Positions 42,561 to 52,691 of a stretch of 64,000 nucleotides of DNA are shown one piece after another; position 1 is the stretch's first letter, and the number at the start of each line of letters is the position of its first letter. This DNA is from Lodderomyces elongisporus. Lineage: Eukaryota > Ascomycota > Pichiomycetes > Serinales > Debaryomycetaceae. The translations under genes were made by a program, and so were the position numbers. Below the pieces are notes generated by a model, which was not told where the DNA came from, ran no database searches, and was given only the letters and a program-made list of their open reading frames with translations. The stretch covers positions 2,799,501-2,863,500 of the forward strand of contig NC_083673.1 in the NCBI RefSeq assembly GCF_030384665.1. Reading direction: 5' to 3'.

Positions 42561-44075
42561 CTACTTTTCCCTTTGCCCTTTTCTCTTTTTTTTCTTTATT
42601 TTTTTTCTGTTGATTTGATTTGCCTGTGGCTGCCTATCATTCTCCCAAATTCTTTTCCCTTTAATTATATTCTTATTATTATGATCAATACCGAATCCTT
42701 GTTCATTTACGTGAACGAGTTTAAGGTGTCTTGTTAATGTGTCACTTCGATAAAAACACTTGTTGCACTCTGGTTTCGTGCAAACAAATAGGATTTCTCT
42801 AATTTGTTGATTATAAGCTTGGAAGTATTCATGGACGTATCCCAGTGCTATATGTTCATAATGGACGTGATGTCTTAAATCGGCACGGTTCTTGGTTCCA
42901 ACCAAGTGCAAAGGGCATTCCTTAACAGGACATCTATAATGCCTTTCCTTGAGGATAAAGTGCATAATATTGTTTTCATGATAATGGTCTACCATTTCTA
43001 TATAGTTGTTGAATAATCGGGGGCAGTGGCCATTGCATTGTATGTCTGATGCACATAGCCTTAGTGATTCAGTTAATTTTGTTGAGTATTGAGATTGTAA
43101 AAGTGCACGGAAATCCAAATGCTGTACTTCAACTAAGTTGGAAATACTATGTTTAGGAAATGCATTTCTTTTGACAAATTGCAGTTTTACAGGCGCAGGG
43201 GTACCGATATTTAACAAACTCGCGTTGCAATAATGTTGTTCTGGTGCTGGTTGTGGTGCTGGTGATGATTGTGGTAATAATTTCCTTTGCAGCTGTGAAA
43301 ATGGTGACTTTAGCTTTGTTATCTCTTCTGTGTCATTATGCTCACTCCAGGTATTTTCCAAATCATAGGGTGATGTTTTTAGTATCTGAGATTCTGAATG
43401 AGACTTCAACATGGGTGGTCGATTTTCAAGTTGTATTGTGTTTCTTGAATGGTGACATAAAGCAGGGGTTACATTTCTTTTGGGACTGATGATTTTGACA
43501 ATTGAGAATTTGTAAAGATCCAGGTCTGGATCATCTTCAGGGGAGGTGATCGATGAGGATGGAGTTACACATCGATTGAAAACTATATCATTGGGTAAAA
43601 TTCTGTGTCTGTTGTAAACATTGCCAGTGCTACTACTACCGCTGCTACCAATGTTGTCTTTGTTGTAGTTGTTGTTGTCGTTATTTATAAATATTTGATT
43701 ATAATTCATGACATTGCCATGGTCAATGTCATAATAATTTGGAAACAAATCATATGTCGTATAAAGTCTTTGGGGTGTCACATTATTGAGCTGTTGTTTT
43801 ATTGGTTGTTTTGTAACTTCGTTATGTTCAATGTTGATGTTGTTATTTTCTTTTTCAAAGCATTCTGGTAGTTGGTCAACAGCTGGAGCTAAAGCGTTGG
43901 TATTGTGCATACCTGGATCCAGTTTTAACAACAAATTTAAATTATAGGGGTTTAATTTCAAAGTTTTGGAGTTAAAGTTTTGGGTGAAATTGGAGGGTGA
44001 TATCAATTTGTCAGAATGGTTAAAGATATTTGAGTAGTTATTAACCATATCTTTGCTGCCATTGTTAATGTTCAT
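42561..44075 (-). CDS. RME1: C2H2 zinc-finger transcription factor, Rme1-like
   Basis: The C-terminal DNA-binding region fits Rme1, the S. cerevisiae repressor of meiosis (in C. albicans linked to chlamydospore formation). Key match: CPxxxCPxxxxGxxxxxxLRxH at about 382-402 (CPVKECPLHLVGTKNRADLR), a spacer of some 30 residues, then CTKPECNKCFYRSDTLTRH with a following LVH at about 432-455. The spacing equals that of Rme1. A degenerate first finger (CNGHCPRLFNNY...DHYH) precedes them. The tail is strongly basic (KKIKKKKRK). The N-terminal 300 residues are Asn-rich. The frame opens at TTG 44096, but the first ATG, used here, is 44075 (504 residues). The C-terminal amphipathic helix of S. cerevisiae Rme1 is not obvious. 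Confidence 0.65.
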   Translation of the reverse strand: MNINNGSKDMVNNYSNIFNHSDKLISPSNFTQNFNSKTLKLNPYNLNLLLKLDPGMHNTNALAPAVDQLPECFEKENNNINIEHNEVTKQPIKQQLNNVTPQRLYTTYDLFPNYYDIDHGNVMNYNQIFINNDNNNYNKDNIGSSGSSSTGNVYNRHRILPNDIVFNRCVTPSSSITSPEDDPDLDLYKFSIVKIISPKRNVTPALCHHSRNTIQLENRPPMLKSHSESQILKTSPYDLENTWSEHNDTEEITKLKSPFSQLQRKLLPQSSPAPQPAPEQHYCNASLLNIGTPAPVKLQFVKRNAFPKHSISNLVEVQHLDFRALLQSQYSTKLTESLRLCASDIQCNGHCPRLFNNYIEMVDHYHENNIMHFILKERHYRCPVKECPLHLVGTKNRADLRHHVHYEHIALGYVHEYFQAYNQQIREILFVCTKPECNKCFYRSDTLTRHLKLVHVNEQGFGIDHNNKNIIKGKRIWENDRQPQANQINRKKIKKKKRKGQREK

Positions 44076-45876
44076 ATTAAATAAGAAGCTGTTCAATCTC
44101 CAAAATAACTCAATGGTCTAATTGGTTGCAATAAACCATAAAGAGAATAGGGAAGAGAGAGAGAGAGAAAGAGAGTAAGAGAAAGGGTTGAGAAATAGTT
44201 CTTTACTATGTTGTGGTGCATGACTTGCTTTTATATTGATGTTAAAAAATTTGCAAATGGATCAGACTTGAAGGAAACTATGGGGCTTACATTCTAGAGT
44301 CTGGGAGATGAGGAGAGTGTTTACGTACCAGTAGGTGTGTTCCTTTCTTTTATTTGACAAAATTAACATTGTGAGGAGTAGGAGGGGGCAAGAGGGGAAA
44401 AAAAATGTCTGAATAGATTTGAATTTGGAGGTGAAATTGCCGCAAAAGAAAAAAAAAGTAGAAGAAGAAGTAAAAGCAGGAGCAGAAGGTTGTGTCTTGG
44501 TTGTGCTCTGTGTCTTTTGTTTAGTTTTGGTTTGTTTTGTTTTGTCTGAAATCGAATTCAAGGGCATTGCAATGAGTTACTCTTGATACAAGAAAACCTT
44601 TTCAAAGAATAGATGGTGACTCCAAGTATCAAATATCCTCTTTACTTTTTTTTTGTGTAACTCTCCACTTGACTCTAAGTGTCACAAAATCAAATGCTTA
44701 CAAATTTATCTCTCTCTCTCTCTTTTTTTTTTAATCTGTGTCTGTCCTATTATTTTTTTTGTTTGTTTTGTTCAACGTTTAATTCATCATCATCTTCTTC
44801 TTCTTCTTCTTCTTCTTCTTCTTCTTCTTTTTTTGGCATCAAATGATACACGTTTGTTTATCTGACGCATCGGATATGGTTGAATAACTTTTTTCATCAT
44901 ACCCCATTGCTTCTTAAAGTATTGACGTAACATACAGAATAGTTCCACTTACGCAAAAAAAAAGGTTGTGCTAAAGAAGAACTACTCAAACCCATTCTTT
45001 CTTTTTTTTTTTTAGTTTATTTTATTACACAGTATGGCTTACACATCAATTACAAAATACAATTCATTCTCTCGCTCTTGTAGGGAAGACATCCATCTTT
45101 CCTTTTGTATCTATTTTTTTAAAAAAAAATAAAGAAGAGAAAAGCGTATGAAAATGTTTGAAGATTATAACAGAAATGGGTGGGAAGCGAAGAGGCAAAG
45201 GGCAGAAGAAAAGAGTGAAGCGGGTGAGGAAGGTTCATTTTAGATTTCAAAGAAAAGGATGTATAACCATCATGGATGTGTCTCTAATTCACTTGCTTGG
45301 TCTGTCTGCTTTTTTTTTTTCCTTATTTTTTTTTTTATTAAATGCTCAATAAACGTTGGTCTGTGTCTTATGTTTCTTTGTCTGTTTGATTTACAGACAC
45401 CAAATGGCGAACATCTTGAACTACACTTTTTCCCTAGTTTCTTCCCTACTTTGTTCCCCTCACTTCTTTTCGTAATACTGGATAGAGAATATCAGACACT
45501 CTTTTGTTTCCAAGTGGATCAAAACTTTATATTTTGATAATCTTTCCATCTTGGTGCACTGGCGTATATGCGAGAAAAAAAAACACCCTAAAATCTTCAA
45601 ACTACAAACACCTGTCCTCAAAGTAATGTCAAATTAACTAGTCTGATTAATATTAAAGTGGAAAAAGGATGAAAACGAATAAACAAAAAAAATTAGCTCT
45701 AATTAACAGCAATAGCAATAGCAATAACAATAGTAATAGTAATAGTAACGAAATAAACAACTAAACAAACTGTCTAATACCACTTGTGTCCAAAGCACTT
45801 GTTCCATGACTTATGTATATGTACATATGTACATGCACATATATATATATAGAAATATATATCCTGCTTTTCTTCT
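44076..45876. other. 1.8 kb region upstream of RME1-like gene
   Basis: It contains (GA)n at 44155-44180, (TC)n at 44710-44723, (CTT)n at about 44791-44830, and T/A runs. (AATAGC/AATAGT)n lies at about 45708-45755 and TA repeats at about 45838-45860, near the AGP3 stop. No supported ORF is present; a 101-codon open frame at 44262-44567 is T/K-rich and unlike any family I know. Confidence 0.5.
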
Positions 45877-47547
45877 CTATGGAATCCATTTACTGCTTGG
45901 TTTCTCATGTACATCAACATCGGCTCTTCGTCCTGCGTCCAAATCCACCTCATTCAAGTCCACCCATTTCGACTTGTGCCAAATCTTGAATCCGAAATAC
46001 AACACAAAAAAGAAGGGCAACAACACATACGCGTCGACCCAATTGCCTGCATCAAACGGTTTGAAATACTGCCAACCTTGGATCAAGGCCAAAAACAAAT
46101 TGAGAATAACTCCAATAATGGGCAAGTACGGGTATCCCCACGCTTTAAAAGGCAACTCATCCAATGACCTGCCTTGCAACTTCATGGCTCTTCTAAACCT
46201 CAAATGGTAAAAACAAATGTTACCCCAAACAATAAACACTGCCACACCTGATAAATTAACAATGTAGCTGTACGCATTGGCAGCATCTGTACTATAATTC
46301 ATCAAGGAGATCAACCCCAAACAATTCATCACAACCACTGCAACCCAGGGCACACCTTGCTTAGTAACCCACTTGAAAAAGAATGGTGCACATCCTTCAT
46401 GTGCTAAATGCACCATTGCCCTAGATCCAGTATATATCGACGAGTTGATGGCAGAAATACAAATAACAATAATAAATGCATTGATCAAATGCGCTCCACC
46501 TTCCCATCCGGCTCTTTGGATAGCAATCGTCATGGGCGAACTCAATGTCTTTGTGTCCCTTTGCAAACGACTATCATTGTACGGCACAGTTAATCCATAA
46601 CTAATGGCAATACCAATATAGATTATCAAGATACGCCACACTGTTTGTCTTATTGCTGATGGTACTGCTCTACCTGGGTTCTTTGATTCTGAAGCAGCAA
46701 TAGCTACCACTTCGGTTCCACTATAAAATGTACTAGCAAACGTGAAACAGCTTGCAACTGACTTGAACCCAGACTTGAATGGACCAGGATCATTCCAATA
46801 ATGGAATCCAAATGCCTTTGTGCCCTTAACTCCACCAGAAACATATACAATGGAAAAGATGTAGAATGCAATAAACCCAAAGATTTTGAACAAGGCCAAC
46901 CAAAACTCAAATTCGCCAAATGTCTTGACTCCCAAGAATTGGAAACCCATAAATAAGGCCCAGAACATCAATATGTAGCCATAGAGTGGCACTTGGGGAC
47001 CCCAGAATTGCAAAATGGCGGCAGTAACATTGTACTCATTGGCCAATACACAGACCCACACAATGACATAGTTCCATCCAACTGCACCACCGTATGCGTA
47101 ATCGACAAACTTGGCACCCAATGTCGAGAATGCACCACCTGTGGGGTATAACGTGGTTAATTCACCCAAGGATTGCATCATAATCAAGGCAATAATACCA
47201 ATTATACCAAACCCAATCAACATTGCTGCAGGACCATTGGCCAAGGCCTGTGCTGCACCAACAGCAATACCGGGACCAATAATACCGGCCAATGCAATCA
47301 ACGACAAGTGTCTATCCTTGAGTCCGTGTTTCAATCCTCTAGTATCATAGTTTTTATTGTTATCGCTAGACGCATTAGCTGAGCTCACGTCTTCCAATTC
47401 TTGGGACTTGACCAGTTCAAACACATCTTTGTTTGGAATTTGATTGTGATTGTGATTGAGGTTGTGACTGTAGTTGTGGTTGCTATCAACCACATACAGA
47501 TGTTTTTGTGCTGTAGCTGTAGCTGCAGAATCGTACGGTATAGACAT
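45877..47547 (-). CDS. AGP3: Amino acid permease, Agp3-like
   Basis: A 556-residue member of the yeast amino acid transporter (YAT/APC) family with 12 predicted membrane segments. Similarity is closest to Agp3, a low-affinity permease (Ser/Leu/Asp/Glu). The segments include GLKDRHLSLIALAGIIGPGI (about 74-93), QFWGPQVPLYGYILMFWAL (about 180-198), FGFHYWNDPGPF and the STFYSGTEVVAIAASESKNP consensus of TM6. NAYSYIVNLSGVAVFIVWG and FKPFDAGNWVDAY near the end also match Agp3. The N-terminal 70 residues are His/Asn-rich cytosolic sequence. The C-terminal tail contains DLDAGRRADVDVHEK. ATG at 47547 is the first in frame. A TCACGTGACGTCA element lies 0.8 kb upstream. Confidence 0.9.
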   Translation of the reverse strand: MSIPYDSAATATAQKHLYVVDSNHNYSHNLNHNHNQIPNKDVFELVKSQELEDVSSANASSDNNKNYDTRGLKHGLKDRHLSLIALAGIIGPGIAVGAAQALANGPAAMLIGFGIIGIIALIMMQSLGELTTLYPTGGAFSTLGAKFVDYAYGGAVGWNYVIVWVCVLANEYNVTAAILQFWGPQVPLYGYILMFWALFMGFQFLGVKTFGEFEFWLALFKIFGFIAFYIFSIVYVSGGVKGTKAFGFHYWNDPGPFKSGFKSVASCFTFASTFYSGTEVVAIAASESKNPGRAVPSAIRQTVWRILIIYIGIAISYGLTVPYNDSRLQRDTKTLSSPMTIAIQRAGWEGGAHLINAFIIVICISAINSSIYTGSRAMVHLAHEGCAPFFFKWVTKQGVPWVAVVVMNCLGLISLMNYSTDAANAYSYIVNLSGVAVFIVWGNICFYHLRFRRAMKLQGRSLDELPFKAWGYPYLPIIGVILNLFLALIQGWQYFKPFDAGNWVDAYVLLPFFFVLYFGFKIWHKSKWVDLNEVDLDAGRRADVDVHEKPSSKWIP

Positions 47548-48516
47548 TTTATCCCGAACGATATTGAACAGATGAAAAAAAAAAAAATTAAAAGGAAAAA
47601 GAAGATTAAAAAGAAGAAGAAGAACTACGAGAGGAGGAGGAGGAGAGGAAAAAAAAATTACATGGAGTCTGAAAACAAGAGGTCTCTTTCGTTTGTATTT
47701 ATTAGATATGTGGGAGGAAAGAGTAAAGTAGAAGGCAACAAGTCTTACTTCTTAAAAGCCTTTTGCTTCAATTTCATGATGATAAACTGATGACTTAATA
47801 CAACTTTTTTCCCTATATGCAACCTTGCTTATCCCAAAGTACAAAGTAATAAAGTAATAAAATAAGAAAATAAATAAAAAATAAGAAAAAAAACAAAAAA
47901 AAAGAAGCAGTAGCAGTAGAATACAAATATTAATTACATTTACAAAAGAGAGCGGTCTCAAATTCTCAAATAAAGGCGATCCCGTTCGAAAAGAAAAGAA
48001 ATTGAAAATGAAGAGAAAAAGCACTGAAATCGCCGCTAAACAAACATAGGCCGTGCCTTCCTTACAAAAAAAAGCTGCAAATAGAGGAGGAAAGTGCTCG
48101 TAATTTGGGATTGGGCGTGCTTAAAAAACAAAGACAAAAAAAGAAAAAAGAAATCAATCAATCAATTAATTAAAGGCAAATATACTTCCATTGGCTTACA
48201 TTTTGGCTCATTATTCAAGTATTAAATTATTTTAATTTTTATTTTTTATTTTGTAAATTAAGACAAAGACAAATAGTAAAGAAAATATGTGTGGCGTTTG
48301 ACGCTGATCAATTATATGGTAATGTGGCTCTACATCTGTCGCAAGATCAAGGGTGTTTCACGTGACGTCACACACATTTGCAACTACAACCTTTTCATTT
48401 GAGAATTAAAAGATTCCCTGCATAGGAAGTGAGAATCAAGTACCAGGGGTTATTTAATTTTTCTTTGCTCTTTGCATTGCTTTTTAGTCAGACTACACGT
48501 AGAAGAAGATATCCAA

Positions 48517-48551
<35 letters not shown>

Positions 48552-49263
48552 AAGAGAAGAGCTAAGAGGTAAACGAAGGGAAGCTAAGGGAAACGAAAGG
48601 TGTCCGAGGATAGAATTTGTTTCTAAAGGATGTTTGGAATGCTTAAGAGAAACAAAGAAAAAAAACACAGAGAGAGAGAAAGCAGCTTAAGAACAAATCA
48701 AGAAAAAATAATAATAAATGGCAAAAGAGGTTAGAACAGAATTATGTTATCAACAATGTACCACACCTTTCTATTTCTATATAAGAGTATACATGTAAGC
48801 TTTAAACTGTGCTGAGGTTAGGTAATATAACTCTTTCTTGGTTTTTTCTTCCTTTTTTTTGTAAAACCAGAAAAAATTCGCCATTTTGATGGAAAAGTAT
48901 GTCAGTTTCTTTGCTGTGTTTTTGAAAGGAAGGGAAAGAAGGAAGGAAACTGAATAAGCATCGATAATAGTTCTTGACAACATTGAAACTCTTTATATTT
49001 GTAGGACAATTTTCAATAACATGTGGGTATGTAGGTAGCTAGCTAGCTAGCTGCACCCCATGCTCCACACCTTTTTATTTCTCTGTTCTTTTTTATAGAA
49101 CCTCTTTATAAAAAACATCCACCTCACAATTTACATAAATTTGTACTAAATGTAATAAGCAAATGCAAAACTGCAAAGAGTAATATATTATTTACTAGCC
49201 ATTGATTTTCCAAAGCATATACATATATATACATATATATATATATATAGTTATACTAGCTAA
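47548..49263. other. 1.7 kb region upstream of AGP3
   Basis: It holds A-rich leader DNA next to the AGP3 start (47575-47660, GAAGAA/GAGGAGG), a composite TCACGTGACGTCA at 48358-48370, a (GAGAAA)n block at about 48516-48558, tandem AGCT at about 49036-49052, and TA repeats at 49215-49250. I see no gene. Confidence 0.5.
48358..48370 (+). promoter_or_regulatory. Composite TCACGTGA + TGACGTCA element
   Basis: The E-box palindrome overlaps a perfect CRE-type palindrome (TGACGTCA, 48363-48370) by three bases, about 0.8 kb upstream of AGP3. The overlap would let Cbf1-like and ATF/CREB-like (bZIP) factors compete. Both cores are seen; binding is inferred. Confidence 0.5.
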
Positions 49264-49863
49264 TTATTTTCTGGGTTCCCTGGTGACTACTTGGTAGAAA
49301 TCATGTCCTTGTTGTTTAGCTATTCCCAACTCCAATTCATTTGGTTTTCTTGACCCATCGGCACCAGCAAATGTTCCTGCACCCCATGGAGAACCACCAT
49401 GGACAATATCCAAATTAGTCATTTCGGGGTCTCCATACCCAAAAGGAACATAAATAATACCATGGTGTGTCAATGTACTCAAACTATTAATAACCGTAGT
49501 TTCTTGTCCACCACCCGGTGTTCCAGTTGACACAAACACGCCAGCATATTTATATCTCAAGGCATTTTGAGACCACAATTTACCTGTTCTATCCCAAAAC
49601 ACTTTCCATTGAGCTGGGAAATTACCATACCTAGTTGGAATACCAAACAAGAAAGCATCATATTCTTGCAACGTCTCAGTCGACGCTTCGGGAACATCGG
49701 GCTTGGGTGGAGCATGCATCTTTGCAAGAATCTCGGGTGAAAGAGTTTCAGGAACTTGATAAATGTCAGCTTGTCCGCCAGCGGATTCAATGCCTTTCTT
49801 CTCGGCAAGGGCAAGCTCATAAACGTGTCCATATAAAGAATAGATGATGATTGCAACCTTCAT
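49264..49863 (-). CDS. PST2: Flavodoxin-like NAD(P)H:quinone reductase (Pst/Ycp4 family)
   Basis: A 199-residue WrbA-type flavodoxin-like protein that reduces quinones by two electrons and protects membranes from oxidative damage; in Candida these proteins sit at eisosomes. Seen: [21 protein letters not shown] (FMN phosphate-binding loop, about 5-25), [19 protein letters not shown] (about 73-91), [12 protein letters not shown] (about 112-123) and the YVPFGYGDP region (about 138-146) with the [17 protein letters not shown] motif near 166-182. The full family length is present. C. albicans has four paralogues (Pst1, Pst2, Pst3, Ycp4); the exact one is not certain. Four tandem CCCCT units and a TTACTAA site lie upstream. 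Confidence 0.87.
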   Translation of the reverse strand: MKVAIIIYSLYGHVYELALAEKKGIESAGGQADIYQVPETLSPEILAKMHAPPKPDVPEASTETLQEYDAFLFGIPTRYGNFPAQWKVFWDRTGKLWSQNALRYKYAGVFVSTGTPGGGQETTVINSLSTLTHHGIIYVPFGYGDPEMTNLDIVHGGSPWGAGTFAGADGSRKPNELELGIAKQQGHDFYQVVTREPRK

Positions 49864-49893
49864 TATGACTTAAATTCCCTATCAGTTGGCGGA

Positions 49894-49912
49894 GGGGAGG
49901 GGAGGGGAGGGG
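49894..49912 (+). promoter_or_regulatory. (GGGGA)4 tract: four CCCCT elements and G-quadruplex motif
   Basis: Four G4 runs separated by single A on the + strand. On the PST gene's sense strand this is four tandem CCCCT stress elements, 31-49 bases upstream of the ATG. The G-strand meets the standard quadruplex pattern with one-base loops. It could act as DNA element, or as a C-rich part of the 5' UTR. Confidence 0.6.
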
Positions 49913-50348
49913 AGAAGGTTATATGTAGAACAAATAAAAGTTGTAAAATTGAAACCACAAGAAGAAGAAGAAGAAGAACAAGTGAAAAGAACTGAAAGGT
50001 AAAGAGTTTATATATATAATCTAATTTATACTCCATAAATATTAAGCAATAAGGAGAATGAAAAAGTTCCTCATTGCATGAGCAATTGATACGAAATAAA
50101 AAAAGAAAAAAAGGAGGGGGTAAGTAAGTTTTTGGTAATGGATTACAAAAGAGAAGAATGATGGAATAGAAAAGAAACAGAAGAAGAAACAGAAGAAACA
50201 GAAGAAATCAAAGAAATCGAAGAAAACAAAGAGTAAGGAGCGTGCTAGGCCCTACTTGCAGGTGAACACGCAATATCTGGGGTAAAGTTTGAAACAGCAA
50301 TCATGGTTGATGCTTGTTATAAAAGCTAACCATCAGATTTGTAAATTT

Positions 50349-50355
50349 TTACTAA
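50349..50355 (+). promoter_or_regulatory. TTACTAA (Yap1/Cap1-type site)
   Basis: A perfect Yap1-family core about 490 bases upstream of the quinone reductase gene. C. albicans PST genes respond to oxidative stress through Cap1, which makes this site plausible. Confidence 0.45.
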
Positions 50356-51171
50356 ACTCAAAAAAAAAAAAAAGAGAGGAAAAATAAATAGAAATAAAAT
50401 TAAATGAATACAAATGAATAAATAAAAAAAACAATAGAATTGTCATCAGTTTAGAGACAATGCAAACTTCAAGCGGCGACGGTGCTGCTCGATTAAGTTC
50501 ATTCCCGCTTTATTTAACACTCCACCCCACCGACCTCGACCAACATACAGTGCTCTGCATTTTTCTATTTCTCTCAACTTTCATTCTCTCTAATTCTTTG
50601 TTTGTGTATTCCCCCCCCCTTCGCGCGACTTAAAAACGTATAGACACATTGACTATGAGTGGCACCAGCATTTTCTCAATAATTGGTAGCACCTTATTTC
50701 TCAACATCAACCAATAAAAAAGTCGTGTACTTTGGAATATATGAGCCAACCATCGTTAGTTGTGGGAAAGAATTTTTTTTTCCTTTCGTTCTTTCCTTCT
50801 TACAACTTTCGACAATAAGGATGGAGGGTGGGCAAAAAAAAAGTATTTTAACGAGAAGAAGAAAGAAAGAAAGAAAAAAAAAACGAAATAAAACACTATC
50901 CACTCTAGTTTTTTTTTCACTTTTAATCTTTTCAACAAGCTACATTAAAACAACTTCACCTATCAACATCAACATCAACACCAACATAATCATAAACATT
51001 GGATAGTCTTGACTATAGAAAAGTCTTTGACATCGACATTACGCAGTTGTCAATGGCTTCTTTGTTCATTGTCCCTGGCGAAACCATCGTCCTTGACAAT
51101 GTGTAAGTTGGAGTTGATGACTTTTAAAGCAAGGACTTCAATGTTTTTGGTATCAATTAGTTTCTTCCTTT

Positions 51172-51202
<31 letters not shown>

Positions 51203-52005
51203 TAGTTGTTGTTGTTGTCGCTTTTATTTTATTGACGTTTATAGTTTATGATTTTACAACACTCCTGTTTCTGCCTCAAATCCGTTTTGTTTCTATAGGA
51301 TTATGGGTTCTGGTGATGGAGAAGATCAAGCCATGAAATGGGCTTATACCAACTTTTGATACATCCGGTATTTGTCTTGTTTCATGGATCGTGTGGATGA
51401 TTTTGTATCCGTTGTGTGGAGCAATATCAATATAAAGTTTGATATTGAGCCTGATCGGTCCCACTACATTACTTTATAAATCTTTTCCTCTTCTTTTATT
51501 TTTTTTTTTTACGTTGTTGTTATTCTTTTTCTCTGTATTGATATGATTTGAGTATCTTTTACACTTCTCTTCCATCGTTTCCTTTTTTTTTTATGTTTTG
51601 TTCCTCATGGTTACTGTTGTTGTTGTTCGAGTCTGCCTTATTGTAATTCAATAGTACTGTTATTGCTCTACAAAAGGGCAACTGTCATTCAAAACTTCCA
51701 TTCCGTTTCTACTTTTTTTTTCTTGATTATTTCCTTTATTTTTTTATAATAATGATTAATTCTTTTATACATTTGTTTATAAAAGCTCCCACCAGTGGGA
51801 TATTAACCAATAAAGTTGTAAACTGTGTTCTTAATCTCTTGGTGTTTATTCAACGTTTAGTATGATAATTAGTTTATAAACTTCACCAAGGGAACACTTT
51901 CACTATCAAGCACTCTAATCCTTCTCCTTCATTTTTTTCGTCTTCGTCTTATTCTACTACTTCTGCTGTTGCTGTTGTTGTTGTTGTTGTTGTTGTTGGT
52001 TCTCC

Positions 52006-52291
52006 TTATTCTGCAAACTCTGGTCTCAAATCTGATCTTCTGGGCGCTTCTAGAGGGTGCAATTGAGCCAAGTATGTAATAGCCCACATCAAGTAACACA
52101 TAGCTAGTCCCAATATCACTGATGATCTGAACACAGTTGTGTTCTCCTTGGGAGCAAATACCCAAGTCAAGCATGAAATAGCCACCACCACCACTAGTAC
52201 TATTATAACAGTATACCTACACAGTCCCTGGTTAGTATCAATCAAATTCAACCTTGATCCAAGAAATTTAAACCGTAACATACCCGCTCAT
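52006..52291 (-). CDS. VMA9: V-ATPase V0 subunit e, spliced
   Basis: Subunit e of the vacuolar proton pump membrane sector. Exon 1 is only 8 nt (52291-52284, ATGAGCGG) and exon 2 is 52216-52006; joined they give 72 residues starting MSGYTV. The protein has two membrane helices (about 4-23 and 36-55) with the family signature WVFAPKEN (about 21-28), VILGLAMCYLMWAITYLAQLH and the C-terminal PRRSDLRPEFAE, identical in pattern to S. cerevisiae Vma9 (73 residues, also spliced). An unspliced reading starts at a TTG or ATG inside the intron and gives a false N-terminus. The gene shares a 400-base divergent promoter with VPS23. Confidence 0.93.
52217..52283 (-). other. VMA9 intron, 67 nt
   Basis: On the minus strand GTATGT begins at 52283, TACTAAC is at 52237-52231, and GTAG ends at 52217. 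The 67-nt intron interrupts codon 3 (GG/G). All three signals match the yeast consensus. Confidence 0.93.
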
Positions 52292-52585
52292 TATGCTCTT
52301 GTGGTTGTTTTGTTAATTATGTGTTCAAAGTCTTGTAATTGATATAGACAACAATGTTTAATCTTGATTCCAATGAGTTTTTTTATCTATGCGTATGTGG
52401 GTTATTTGTCTTTTTTTTTCCCCCTCCTTCCTTCGTTTGTGTGTCGACAGTTTTTTAGGTGGTGGATTCCGCAAGTGACAAAGCGCATTAGATACGCTTT
52501 GTGCTTATACGTTGTACTCACCAATACCGTACACAGCACGAATTAAACAAAAATATACCAAATCACTCAATTGTGTATATAGACA

Positions 52586-52624
<39 letters not shown>

Positions 52625-52691
52625 CACGCACCGTAAACTATATCACCATTACCGGCCCTAGACTCTGATGAGAAAACACCGATAAACACTA
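52292..52691. other. Divergent promoter VMA9 / VPS23
   Basis: A 400-base divergent region with a T/C run (52409-52430), a TA repeat (about 52586-52624) and no other notable sequence. Confidence 0.5.

Larger units (their letters stand above)
49864..52005. other. 2.1 kb region upstream of the PST gene / VMA9 3' flank
   Basis: It contains the (GGGGA)4 tract (49894-49912), a TTACTAA site (50349-50355), GAAGAAACAGAAG repeats (50176-50215), a C9 run (50611-50619), (ATCAAC)n at about 50962-50985, poly-(TTG) at about 51171-51215, and a coding-like but unassigned stretch at about 51003-51358. The (GTT)n run at 51968-51998 abuts the VMA9 stop. Confidence 0.5.

Noticed and set aside
44262..44567. 101-codon minus-strand ORF upstream of the RME1-like gene
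   Set aside because: Thr/Lys- and Phe-rich composition, no family match and no ATG context; looks like chance in the leader of the RME1-like gene.
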